Shown: in pieces, positions 11,321-22,200 of the stretch
Layout of the letters: the number at the start of each line of letters is the position of its first letter
Numbering within the stretch: the stretch's first letter is position 1
DNA from: Carettochelys insculpta
Lineage: Eukaryota; Chordata; Testudines; Carettochelyidae
Direction of reading: 5' to 3'
Assembly (NCBI RefSeq): GCF_033958435.1
Contig: NC_134141.1
Location: 103,953,001 to 104,017,000, forward strand
DNA length: 64,000 bases
Program-made: the position numbers and the translations under genes
The notes under the pieces: model-generated
The model's database searches: none
Seen by the model: only the letters and a program-made list of their open reading frames with translations
What the model was told of the DNA's origin: nothing

Positions 11321-11694
11321 GTTCCCTCAGCTTCCTGCAGAGGCAGGGAGGGGGAGGGGACCTTTAAGGGGCCGCTCCACATGGCCACCATTGAGCTGAG
11401 GGGCTGGAGAAAGCGTCTCTCAACCCCTCAGCTGATGGCCACCATGGAGGACCCCGCAATTTCGACGTTGCAGGACGCGCAACGACTACACGGTCCCTAC
11501 TTCGATGTTGAACGTCGAAGTAGGGCGCTATTCCTATCCCCTCATGGGGTTAGCGACTTCGACGTCTCGCTGCCTAATGTTGAAGTTAACTTCGAAATAG
11601 CGCCCGACGCGTGTAGCCGTGACGGGCGCTATTTCGAAGTTAGTGCCACTACTTTGAAGTAGCGTGCACGTGTAGACACGGCTCTTGGGTGGTT

Positions 11695-13317
11695 TCAGGG
11701 GGAATGCCATGAAGGGGCTTGCTCCACACAAGCCACCAGGTGCTCCAGTAATAAGGTGTGGCTGGACCACATGGCGTCTTGCTGGTGCACTAGCTCATCC
11801 AAAGCAGCTACCCTCTGCTCCCGACCAGCAGCCCACTCCAGGTACTGCTGCTGAAATCATTGGATGAGAGACTGTAGATAGGCTGTCAAGCTCCTGCATC
11901 AGGTCATCCCAGGTGTGCTTCTGTTTGTGGATCCCTAAAAGCCAGGTAGATGGCATAGAAGATAGAGAACACACCAAGGTAGCAGCTGACCCCAGCTGTG
12001 AAGAAAGGTTGTGATGGCAATCATCACAGGTGATACAGTATGATGCCCAGCCCTGATCCCTGAGCAGACATCATGGGCTTTGATTCAGATGACGGCGATA
12101 TGCTTCAGGCAAAGCTGTAGAGTGACTAGACAGAGGTATTCCAGGGGAGCATTGCAACACCCACACCCTGGTGACAGGAAAGTATAGAAGGGTGCTGACC
12201 AGGCCAGGAGCCTGAGGGAGAGAGGGATGCTTCAGTGTCCAGCGAGTGTTGGACCCAGCTCTCGTGGTGTGCTGTGAGGAGAGAGAATGGCCATCCTGGC
12301 CCACTGGAGGGTGGGTGGGGAGTGAAGGGAGGTCTGTGTGAGTGGCAAATGCTGCTTGCTAGAAGAGGTGCTAATGGGTTCCCCCTCTGTTAGCTCCCCC
12401 AACAGGTTTCCAGGCACGAGAGTGGTCACCTCTGCAGAACCACACTTGCTCAGGAGCAAATGCTGCTCGGGTGTGGACATGACTCTGGGCAGCACAGCTG
12501 TGTGGTTCCATGACCCCAGACTACTCGGTGGCACCTTGCTGTGGGATGGTGTCCTACCATGGAGGTTGGGATGGGGCAGACCCCTACATGAACACCATGG
12601 GGAGGACTTAGGGGTCCTCATGTGAGAGTGTTGGGGAGCTGAGAGCTTTGGACTGGTGCTCCACGTGCAGATGGGAGGAGGGGCTGTTATGCAACCCTCC
12701 AGGCTGGGTGGTCCCGGATTGGAGCATGCAGCTTCCCGCAGCCCATCACCTGTGCCCTCTTTTACTGAGGGAAAGTCAGGGAACTCACCTGAGATGTCCT
12801 TCCCAGGTCCTTGGGGTGGGTGCAGGGGGGACCAGATCCTGGGTCAAGAGCACTTCCTGGTTTGCAAACATGGTCAGCTGGCTGGTCTCCTCATTGTTGT
12901 CATAGTTATCTGCCACCCTGTCCTCCTGCAGACTGATGCCAAGTGTGTCCTGACTGGACTCAATGACGACAGCAGGGGAGGTGACCAAACCCCCAGGATG
13001 GCATCGAGTTGGTGATAACAGTGGCAGATATTTGGTGCCGTGCCAGAATGACTGCTCTGCTCCCTGGCCTAGTGGTGGGCCTACTGCAGCTCCTTCATTT
13101 CGAGACAGCACTGCTCAAGAGTCCCTTTGTCAGCCAGGCTGGCAGCAGTCCAGTTGTCAATAGCCCCATTGCGTCTTTTGGTGCAGAGACCCTGAAAGCT
13201 GGTCTCCTCCCTCCAGACCTTGATGAGGTCCAGGATCTCTGCACCAGTCCAGGCCAGGGCCCTCCTGCCTCCCTAAACAGCAGCTGCTGTGGGAACTGCA
13301 AGAGCGCTGGCAGCCAT
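11695..13317 (-). pseudogene. Older SANT/Myb-like transposon protein, two exons, degenerate
   Basis: Read on the minus strand, an ATG at 13317 opens MAASALAVPTAAAV then a stop. The same frame continues as ALAWTGAEILDLIKVW and TKRRNGAIDNW with KELQ, the trihelix/SANT pattern of a transposon-encoded DNA-binding protein common in turtles. A shifted frame then gives an acidic stretch and QEVLLTQDLVPPAPTP. A strong donor (CTCAG|GTGAGT at 12789/12788) and an acceptor (TTTCTTCACAG ending 11996) define exon 2 (11995-11695). Exon 2 reads HKQKHTWDDLMQEL, then in another frame QQQYLEWAAGREQRVAALDE and a stop at 11697-11695. It is more diverged than the H1 SANT gene and clearly distinct from it. Multiple stops and frame changes make it a pseudogene. 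Confidence 0.65.
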
Positions 13318-13504
13318 TGAAGGCTCGGAGTGGAGGCAGCACTGGGGTCTCTCATGCCAACCTCAGATTGGGGTATCCCAAATGGGGCCTTAACAGCTGG
13401 TCATATGCGAGCACCTGCTCCCCTTGTGGGCCTTCTGTAGCTCCATAGGGGAGGGGAAGAGTAAAATTGTGGCCAGAGCAGTCAGGGCAGCTTCTGTGAG
13501 AGGC

Positions 13505-13735
13505 CTCTGGAGGTCAATTATTCTGAAATAACAGGAATGAACATGTATACCACCACTATTTCAAAATTTTGGAATAAACATTACTCCTCGCAGAAAGCAG
13601 GAGTACCAATTGCAAAATACGCATCTCATTATTTTGAAATAACAGGCCTGGTAATATGGACCCACACTTTGTTATTTCAAGATAAGGCGCCTTATTTTGA
13701 AAATAAGCCCTAGGGTTGACCAGATTGAAGTGACT
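13505..13735. repeat. Probable terminal region of the older SANT-type element
   Basis: Repeated inverted motifs (tattttgaaataac at about 13633-13646, ttatttcaagataaggcgcc, ttattttgaaaataag) lie upstream of the older SANT gene start. H1 has its palindromic terminal motifs in the equivalent place. No clean terminal repeat or duplication was identified, so the boundary is approximate. Confidence 0.4.
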
Positions 13736-14056
13736 CTTCACTGTGGGTAAGAGCAGAGGTATCAATTCAGGACAGCTGTTCCTGGGTCATGATTAGAAAT
13801 CATACCATGAGATATGCAAAAAATGTAAATAATATCAATATCCTTTCTTTCCAATATTTACATGTTGAACATTTCATGGTGAAATCTGGATAGAAGATGG
13901 CTCTAGCTAGACCTTTAACAACATATGAGAAGTTGAACCAGGAGTAAGCTGGAAAGAAAGGAATGTTTTTAAAGATACAAATAATTTCGACTGAAAAAGA
14001 TGTTGATAAAAGAAGAATCCAGATGAAAAGATGGGAGAGGGATCGGAACAAAGAAC

Positions 14057-14246
14057 TTAACCTGGAGGACAAATATCAGAGTGGTAGCCGAGTTAGTCTG
14101 TATCTTCAAAAACGACAAGTCCTGTGGCACCTTATAGACTAACAGATGCTTTGGAGCATGTTTTCATGGACTTACAAAAGCTTATACTCCAAAATATCTG
14201 TTAGTCTATAAGGTGCCACAGGACTTCTTGTTTTTAACCTGGCGGA
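14057..14246. repeat. SINE-like insertion with inverted half and 13-bp duplication
   Basis: Flanks TTAACCTGGAGGA (14057-14069) and TTAACCTGGCGGA (14234-14246) match at 12 of 13 bases. The insert runs forward from tatcagagtggtagccgagt to about 14170. It then reads as the reverse complement of its own middle (gttagtctataaggtgccac) to the end, an inverted structure like those at 5606 and 15552. Confidence 0.75.
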
Positions 14247-15539
14247 GTAGCTCACTATATCAGAAATGGGATGCATATCTTCAATTTGTTTAGTTCATAA
14301 AGAAAAATGTTAAAAATTACTTTATATATAGTATTTGATTCTAGTTAAGATTCATCATATTTTTGCTGTTAAGAAGGTACATTGTTGGAGGGTTGTGGGC
14401 ATACAGGAACCTACACGCACTTGTGGTGGCTGTGTCCAGAAATTAGATAGTTTTGATTTTTGCGATCCCCTGACCTGCTTACTTACTGCTCCAGGAAATG
14501 CCTGACATTTTTAAATGAATGACAAATTAATTTTTTTTATTGCTAGCAATAAGACTTTGCATTGCATATTATTTGAAAAATGTGGCTTGTCCAATGGAAT
14601 TGGGCATGGTAAAATATGGACTGTCCTTGTAATGGAAAAAAAACAAGAATGCCAAATACATGCACGAGAGAAGCACAAAAAAGAAGACAGGCATTTCAAA
14701 ATTTGGTCACTGTTTTTGGTGTGCTCAGACTCAAAAGAGAAGAGTCCCCCCACCACCCACACAGAATCTTTAGCCAGTTTCTTTGAATATTAATATGATC
14801 CTAAATAAGTAATATACAGTGTAGTATGTTAATGCTTTAATGTAAATTTTCCTTATCAAAAGTTGAAAAGATAAAATAAAATCTAGCATTAGCCTTGGCC
14901 GTGGATGTTCTTTCTGCACTAACCGGCAAGATAGCATAAAAGAAATAACTTAGTTTGCCATGATCCATTTGTAGCAAATACACATTAGCATCTATTATTA
15001 TCTTATTTTCCTCCATCCCTGTTCCTCCTTTGTACTTAATCACTGTGGTGTCTGAGTGCCACCAATGACATTTCTTCATTCCCAATCAGCATATTAGATA
15101 GATAGATAGAATGTGTATGTACACATAACTGCATATAGTGAGATTAGTGGTCATTCTTATTTCAGTTGCCATTGTGTTTCAAACACTTGGTCCAGTTCCC
15201 ATGAATATTTTCTGTCCAGTGGTCTTGAGCATCTCTTGTTGGTCAATATTTTAATCATTCCTGTGGACAGTTGCTGTCTTGAGAATTCATGGACATAGGT
15301 AGATACAGAGGGACTCATGTAACTAGGATCACTTTAAGGCAGGGCTTTGAAAATTGAGATAGGGCTCTGGAACTGAATTGTGCATTGTATACAGAACTAA
15401 GCCAGTTTAACACCACACTGGAATGACATGGTCCCAGAAATCTGTTCGATAGTGAAACAGAGAGGGGCCAAACCAGCCTCAATCTAATCTTGCTATATTT
15501 GGCAAAGGCAGCTCCCCTAAACGTAGATTCAGTACTTCC
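14247..15539. other. No recognisable gene; short GATA run
   Basis: AT-rich. A small (GATA)n run lies at about 15093-15109. No coding feature or named repeat. Confidence 0.4.
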
Positions 15540-15717
15540 AATGGATGAAATATCAGAGGGGTAGCTGTGTTAGTCTGGATCTGTAACAGCAACGAAGGGT
15601 CCTGTTTGTCTCCAGCATCTGATGAAGTGAGTGTGTGCTCACGAAAGCTCATGTTCAAAACTTTTCTGTTAGTCTATAAGGTGCCACAGGACCCTTCATT
15701 ACTGTAATGGATGAAAT
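15540..15717. repeat. SINE-like insertion with inverted half and 12-bp duplication
   Basis: Perfect AATGGATGAAAT duplication at 15540-15551 and 15706-15717. The insert opens atcagaggggtagctgtgtt, runs to gaagggtcctg, then continues with the reverse complement of the 3' part (gcatctgatgaagtgagtgt through ggtgccacaggaccctt). The forward head and inverted tail overlap only at the gaagggtcctg block, the arrangement expected from twin-primed reverse transcription. Confidence 0.8.
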
Positions 15718-15864
15718 GTAACCCTCTGCAAAGGGACAGCACCAAACCAAAGACAATCAAGCTGAAATGATTCGTAGACTGTGGGGTGGTTCCCTAAACT
15801 GGGCAGAATGGCATCTATAAATATTTCACACTGCATAGACATGGATTAATGAAACGAGAACTAA

Positions 15865-16361
15865 GGCTGCATCTACACTAGTAAGGTCTTTTGGAAATCA
15901 GGCCCTTTTTTGAAAGAACACGTGGCGTGTCCACACACAAAATGTGCTCTTTTGATCCGAAGTCAAAAGACTGCAGCTTTTCAACTGGAAGTCCTCTTCC
16001 ACTCCTGGGTCAGGATGAGCACCTCCTTTCAAAAGCTTCTTTCAAAAAAATAGCATGCGTCGATGCTCTGTGGGCCCTTTTTTTTTTTGAAAGAGTGGAG
16101 GCATCAGACACCAACGGGCACTAAGCCCACGGTTATTGATGATGATGATGATGATGATGAGTCCTCATGGTGTCAGATTTTTCAATCCCTGGCCTTTTCT
16201 TTCGAAAGAGCGCGGGTTGTGTGGATGCTCTGAATCAAAAGAGCAGGTCCATCTTTTGATCTGCTTTTTTATGTGTGGATGCGATCTTTGAAAAGAAGAC
16301 TTTCTGCAAGAGATTGTCCATAAGACCATCTTGCAAACGACGGTGTAGTGTAAACCTGGCC
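15865..16361. mobile_element. Harbinger-like MITE carrying a LINE tail insert
   Basis: The left end is GGCTGCATCTACACTAG. The right end reverse-complemented is GGCCAGGTTTACACTAC. Flanking triplets TAA and TCA differ at one base, so the duplication is imperfect. The interior is rich in CTTTTGAAAGA-type motifs. It is interrupted at 16094-16160 by an RTE-type LINE tail. Confidence 0.6.
16094..16160 (+). mobile_element. Extremely truncated RTE-type LINE 3' tail
   Basis: Encodes only the last residues EASDTNGH and a stop, then agcccacggttattgatgat and a (GAT)n tail. The same ending is found on the longer copy at 60515-61175. About 65 bp in all, so it is a tail-only insertion into the surrounding MITE. 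Confidence 0.65.
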
Positions 16362-17531
16362 TCAGTGTAAACATACTCTTTTCTGATGTTTTACCATTAG
16401 GGAAAGATGTTAATCTGGAAGTCACTAGAGATTAAGCTTGAAGGTAACTTAGAGTTGTACCCTTCATTTTGAGTCTACCCATTGCTTTTTTTGTAAAATA
16501 AAAAAGAAAAGCCCGTATACAGCCGGCTCCTCGTCTCCTGCCCCCTGCCAGGGTTCCCTCTGCTAGGGCTGCGGGTGGGACTACACATCCCATCAGGCTC
16601 CCCACTGTGAGGCTGCCAGGGACCCCTGCCCCATCCAAGTCCCTGGGGCTGGGGTTGGAGCTGGAGCTGCCAGCATGTACTGTCACAAAAAAAAAAAGCA
16701 TTGAGTCTACCTATCTGTTGTCAGGAAGTGAAAAGCGTACAGAACAAACTACTCGCAGCCATAACAAAAAAGTAGTTGAGTAGCACTTTAAAGACTAACG
16801 AAACAATTTATTAGGTGCAGATGATTTAGGTTTTTTTTTTAGGGTTAAGCTGTATTGGTGGACAACAGCTGTGCTATATCTATTCTGTGGATAAACAGGA
16901 CTGTTTTATAAATAAAAATCTTCATTTTCCAAGGCTGTCAATCTTACACCTTCCATAAAACACTACATTTATCTTTTGCTGCTGTTGTCCTTTAATTCTT
17001 TGGGCCTCATTTTCTAGTTTTTTTATGCTAGTTTTCCACAGGCAAAATTCCACTGAAGACAAGAAAGTTTCACTCTTGAAAAGTTGGTGTAATGGAGTGG
17101 CCCATCATGCACTTTGTTTGTTTGGGTTTTTTGTAATAAAATTATACTTAAAAACATTAGCTCATTTTATGCTATTGAAATTATTATATTTCCCATTTGT
17201 GTTACTTTGTGACCTCGGTTTGCATATATGCTTACATAATTAAAAACTAGAAAGCTTAATTTCTACATTTTCCAGAAACATCTGGAATCAGTCAATAAGA
17301 TTAATTATGTGAAAATATATCACATTTCAAAGATCAGACTGCCAGTGTTCCATAATACGAGCAACATTTTGTTGTCCCACATATTGGCACCATCTTAAAA
17401 CTTTAAATCTTCCCAAGGAACACAGTTGAAAATTAATATGTAGCTGTGTCTTTGCATTAAATCAGCACGCACAAAGCAGAGAAGAAAAGGATACGTTTTG
17501 ATACCTAATTGTCACCTGGTGCCTCCAAAAT
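16362..17531. other. No recognisable gene; SINE-like fragment near 16766
   Basis: 16766-16820 (agtagcactttaaagactaa, tttattaggtgcagatga) is a partial copy of the SINE-like family at 5606. The rest is AT-rich with no gene seen. Confidence 0.45.
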
Positions 17532-19203
17532 GCCCAACCCAGGAGTCTGCAACCTGCAGCTCCAGAGCTACGCATGGCTCTTTAAGGAATTCTTTGTGGT
17601 TCCTGGCACTATAATTGCAAAGATAAATAAATAAATAACCCTCCTGATTATTTTCAATAAATGGTGGAGGTTCTGCAGTAAACATGTATCACATTACAAC
17701 TCATTGTGTATGCTCTGTGTATGTACCTCAATCCCTGGGAAAATAATGGAGGGAATCCTCAAGGAATCCATTTTGTAGCACGTGGAAGAGGGGAAAGTGA
17801 TCAAAAGTAGCCAACATGGATTCACCAGGGGCAAGTCCTGCCTCACCAATCTGATTAGCTTCTATGACAAGGTGACAGGATCTGTGGATATGGTGAAGTC
17901 AGTGGATGTGATATACCTTGCCTTCAGCAAAGCTTTTGATGTGGTCTCCCACAACAATCTTGTCCATAAGTTAAGGAAATATGGATTGGATCCTTGGATT
18001 ATAAAATGGATAGAAAGCTGGCTTGATGGCCAGGCCCAACAGGTAGTTGTCAATGGCTCATTATCTGGATGGCGGTCAGTTTCACATGGAGTGCCGCAAG
18101 GCTGAGTTCTGGGGCTGGTGTTGTTCAACATCGTTATTAATGACCTGGATGAGGGACTGGATTGCACCCTCAGCAAGTTTGCAGATGACACAAAACTAGG
18201 GGGGAGAGGTAGATACATTGTAGGGTAGAGAGAGAATCCAGAGTGACCTGGATAAATTGGAGGACTGGGCCAAAAGAAATCTGAAGCAGTTCAACAAGCA
18301 CAAGTGTAGAGTCCTGCACCTGGGGTGGAAGAATCCCAAGCATTGTTATAGGCTGGGGACCCACCGGCTCAGCAGCAGTATGATGGGGTTATGGTGGACG
18401 AAAGGCTGGATATGAGTAAAGAGTGTGCCCTTGTAGCCAAGAAGGCTAACGGCATATTAGGGTGCATTAGGAGCAGCATTTCGAGCAGATCTAGAGAAGT
18501 ATTTATTCCCCTCTGTTCAGCACTGGTGAAGCTACATCTGGAATATTGTGTCCAGTTTTGCCCCCGCCCCCCCCAGTATAAAAAGGACGTAGATTTGCTG
18601 GAGCAGGTTCAGCGGAGGGCAACAAAAATTATTAAGGGGCTGGAGCACAAGACCTATGAGGATAGGCTGAGGGATTTGGGCTTGTTTCGTTTACAGAAGA
18701 GAAGACTTAGGGGTGATTTAATAGCAGCCATCAACTTCCTGAAGGGGAGCTCTGAAGAGGAGGATGAGAAAGTGTTCTCAGTGGTGTCAGATGGCAGAAC
18801 AAGGAGCAATGGTCTGAAGTTGAACAGGGAGAGGTGGAGGTTAGATATTAGGAAAAACTATTTCACCAGAAGGGTGGTGAAGCATTGGAATGTGTTGCCT
18901 AGAGAGGTGGTAGATTCTCCATCCCTCAAGGCTTTTAAGTCCCAGCTTGACAAGGTCCTGGCTGGGATGACTGAGTTGGGGTTGATCCTGTTTGAAGCAG
19001 GGGGCTGGACTAGATGACTTCCTGAGGTCCCTTCCAGCCCTATGTTTCTGTGATTTTTGTGATTCTCTGTTCTTAAAAAAGGGGGTACAAAAAGTATGGT
19101 TTGACACTGTTTATTAAGGACTACAGCTCTTGAATTGAGTTTTTTTACTGAATTAAAAAAATTGATCTATTTGATATTTTGGTTGCCAACCCCTGGCCCA
19201 ACC
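17532..19203. mobile_element. hAT-type DNA element with 8-bp duplication, hosting a CR1
   Basis: Left end CAGGAGTCTGCAACC (from 17540); right end reverse-complemented CAGGGGTTGGCAACC (to 19195). Perfect 8-bp duplication GCCCAACC at 17532-17539 and 19196-19203, the diagnostic hAT length. The hAT sequence itself is only about 310 bp and non-coding. The middle (17724 to about 19071) is a CR1 insertion. Confidence 0.85.
17724..19071 (+). mobile_element. CR1 LINE, 5'-truncated, nested in the hAT element
   Basis: Begins inside the reverse transcriptase just upstream of the QHGFTRGKSCLTNLISFYDK motif and continues to the 3' end (gaggtcccttccagccctat and a gtgattctctg tail). The RT catalytic FADD is intact (18178-18189). 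Breaks: a stop replaces the codon after GVPQG (18106-18108) and a frame change follows the FADDTKLGG segment. The C-terminal part is open from 18391 to 19017 ([20 protein letters not shown] onward). Dead on arrival by truncation, but one of the least mutated RT cores in the window. Confidence 0.9.
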
Positions 19204-21960
19204 TGTTCACAGGGTCAAGGTGTTATTACTGATGTTTTTATGTCAGTATCTAAAAACTTCAAAGAGGAAAAAGACCCTGATCTACAGCCTGATGAAGTCA
19301 GTAGGATTCTATCCATTGACTGCAACAGGCTTTGGATCTAACCCAAAGGGAGTATTTCTGGTACTTCCATCATTAATATGAGTCCATCTTCAACTGCAAT
19401 GGGTCAGATTCAAATCTGTCTGGGGTAAATAGGTACTACTCCATTGATTTTATTTTGGTGGTACAGAAGGAAAGCATCAGCTAAGATGGCAGCAATGATT
19501 GGGCATGGTGTCAAGCAGTCAGAATCACCTACCATAGCCAACCTGAGCTGCCACACACCTAGAGCTGTTCTTAGACATTGACACATTTCCACACTTGTAA
19601 ATCTGTGTCATTTAAAATTAAACATTCCAGAAGGAAATACAGGCTAAGGACACTCCTCAGGACTGACATTTATATGTATGACAACTGTTAATATACTGTG
19701 CTTTGAGCAGCTGAAGAGACATTTATCTAGTTAGCACCATGCAGATAGAATATTAATAGCTGGAAATTCCACATAATATTCAGATAATAAATGTATTGGT
19801 TCAGATTTCTTGAAAAATATTACTTGTAGCATAAACTATAAGCCAGCAGAGTATGGGTTTTTTTTAAACAGAAATCATTCCCTGAACATTTTTACACACA
19901 AATCAGATGTCACTGGGCAGGATTATAGTTTCAAAAAAAAAAAAAGTCCAGCAGGTCTTACATAAATGTGAATGTGTATGAGAAAGGGAGATGGATGAGC
20001 AGAGATTTATGCACCTGCATTTAAATTAGCATATGAAAACAAACAAGTTTTGTATCTTCAAGGCATACTCATCCACTTAACAATTGGAATTTAAAGAGCC
20101 CATTAGCAAGCATAATATTTATTCCCACAACATCCGCAACGAGATGATAGAAACTGCCAAAAACTCTTTAAACTTTTGAGCTTTTACGGTTTGACAGTCT
20201 TTGGTTTCGTTGTTGGATTGAGTCAAATACACTGACAGAAGGGACACCAGAAATAATGTTTCATATATTCTAATGTTGGCAAAATGCGGCATCATGGAAC
20301 AGAGGTGCTGCCTCAGGATGGCTGGGAAGCATATTATGCACTAACTTTGACATGTAACATATTTCCTATACAACAACATTTTTATGGAAAAGAAATGCAA
20401 AACAAATTAGGTATGGAAAAATATTTTCAAATGTTGTGTTTTTTATAAATTTGATATTTTTACAGAAAACTACTGGAGATTAAAAGTAAATAACATTTCA
20501 CAGATTTTTAATGGGAAGAGTATTTTTACATCTTTTGATCATAAATCCCCTTAATATTAGGAACAATGCTGGAGAGTTAGATCCTCATATGATGCAGCAC
20601 CATGTGATTTCTCTGAACACAACTCATGCCAAAACAATCCAAATCGACTTGGATTGTTTCAGCAGGTGCCACATAATAACAACAATACTATTATGAATGC
20701 ATTATAAATATTAATATACTTACAATCTAAATACAATTCAAGTAATTTAGTATTTTTGATACACACATAATTTCACATTTAATATTTTAGAAGGAAAAAT
20801 GTCACTGGAATCAAATTTTTTTCATGGAACACCTATTCGCATATGTGGAACACCAGTGTTCCATGGAACACAGTTTGGGAAATGCTGGACAGGAACATAT
20901 TCACCTGGCGTTTTCATAGCTTTCCTTTCCCCATTACTCCTTTTGTCACCATCTGGAGCATTTCCATTTCATTTTGCTGCTTTGATTTCTCTTCTCTTCT
21001 CCTTTCATTCCTACAGCTTCCCAGCAACTCTGCCAGTTTATCCGTCTCAGATTCTAATTACTCACTTTTAGCATATCATATAAGACTGGGGCTTCAGGGC
21101 CTGTGTTCTCACGGCTGCTGCCATTGGAACAATCTGCAGCAGTTCTTTAAAGAAGAGTTGTGAACAGGAATATGGTTATTGTTTGGAAACTTAAAAAAGA
21201 CAGTCCATCTCCCTCCTCCAGCAAAAATAAATAAATAAATAAATAAATAAAAAAGACCTACCACAAATCGTTTTGCAGCTGAGCAAACTCGTCCTCTAAT
21301 TTGATTTGCCAAACAACCATAATTGCTCTGTGATGTCCCATGGCCCTACTGATCTGTCCAGTTTGTGGAGCCAGGGACAATTAAAACTTTGTCTGTATTT
21401 GTGAAATTTATCCTTCAGGGACCTCTCTACTAGACACAAAACAATCGCTAACAGCAGTCACGCATTCTTCCTCCCAGACAGTCACTGTTCTGTCTGCTAT
21501 GTCACTACTCACCCCTCAGCCAGCCACAGCAGGGAAGCAGCAAGGAGGTGGAGAATGGGAGGCACTGATAGCAGCATGGCAGAAGGAGCAACCACTCTCT
21601 CCCAGCATTGGTACCATCAGCCCCTAGCCCCACACAGGTTAAATCTCTCAGGACAAAAGAGGAAGGTGGGGAACACCAAAGCGCAAGTTGGTGAGGCAGA
21701 GAAAGAAAATTTCCTGGGTTTCTCCCCTCCCTTTCTTCCTTCTTAGAAAACTGAGTCATGGGGTGAGAGGTAAAGCTCTGACATGGACTAGAAGCTGCAT
21801 AAGATCCAGAGAACAATGAGTTGCAAACTTACAGGTTGGCAAAATGATAACAAGTAAGGTTCCCCAAAGTCCTCAACTAGCAACTGTGTCTAACACACCT
21901 ATTAATTATCTGGAAAATTGGATGCACCATGCAAGATATAAGCTTGGAACGTGCTCAGAA
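19204..21960. other. No recognisable gene; simple repeats
   Basis: AT-rich. Holds an (AAAT/AATA)n run at about 21225-21252. Near 20822-20890 is a short repeat of gttccatggaacac-type palindromic text that may be a degraded DNA-transposon end. No coding feature is supported. Confidence 0.4.
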
Positions 21961-21964
21961 ATGA

Positions 21965-22200
21965 AGGTCGTGTTTTCTAGACCTTTAATCATTTTTGTTG
22001 CTCTTCTCTAAACCTTCTCCAATTTATCCACATCTTTCTTGAAATGTGGTGCCCAGAACCCTACACAATACTCCAGTTGAGGCCTAATCAGCACAGAGTT
22101 GAAGAATTACTTCTTATCTGTTGCTTACAACATTCCAGTTAATGCATCCCAGAATCATGTTTGCTTTTCTTGCAACAGTGTCACACTATTGACTCTCCCT
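21965..22200 (-). repeat. Ancient CR1/L3-like LINE fragment
   Basis: On the minus strand this corresponds to the conserved stretch coding for the RT C-terminal part (plus-strand text ttgttgctcttctctaaacc, atgtggtgcccagaac, tactccagttgaggcct). No open frame remains. Confidence 0.6.

Larger units (their letters stand above)
6930..11683. mobile_element. Harbinger element H1 (4754 bp, two genes, near full length)
   Basis: The left end is GGCTACGTCTACACGTG. The right end reverse-complemented is AGCCGTGTCTACACGTG, so the terminal repeats are 17 bp with four mismatches. CTT flanks at 6927-6929 and 11684-11686, a 3-bp duplication. The left subterminal region holds two palindromes (6951-6979 and 6983-7005). 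Inside are a HARBI1-type transposase on + and a Myb/SANT-like protein on -, convergent, each with one intron. This is the known two-gene organisation of PIF/Harbinger elements. Both genes carry breaks, so this copy is probably not active on its own. Confidence 0.9.

Noticed and set aside
14511..14793. Overlapping open frames of about 90 codons on both strands
   Set aside because: AT-rich chance frames. Neither shows a domain or a plausible gene context.
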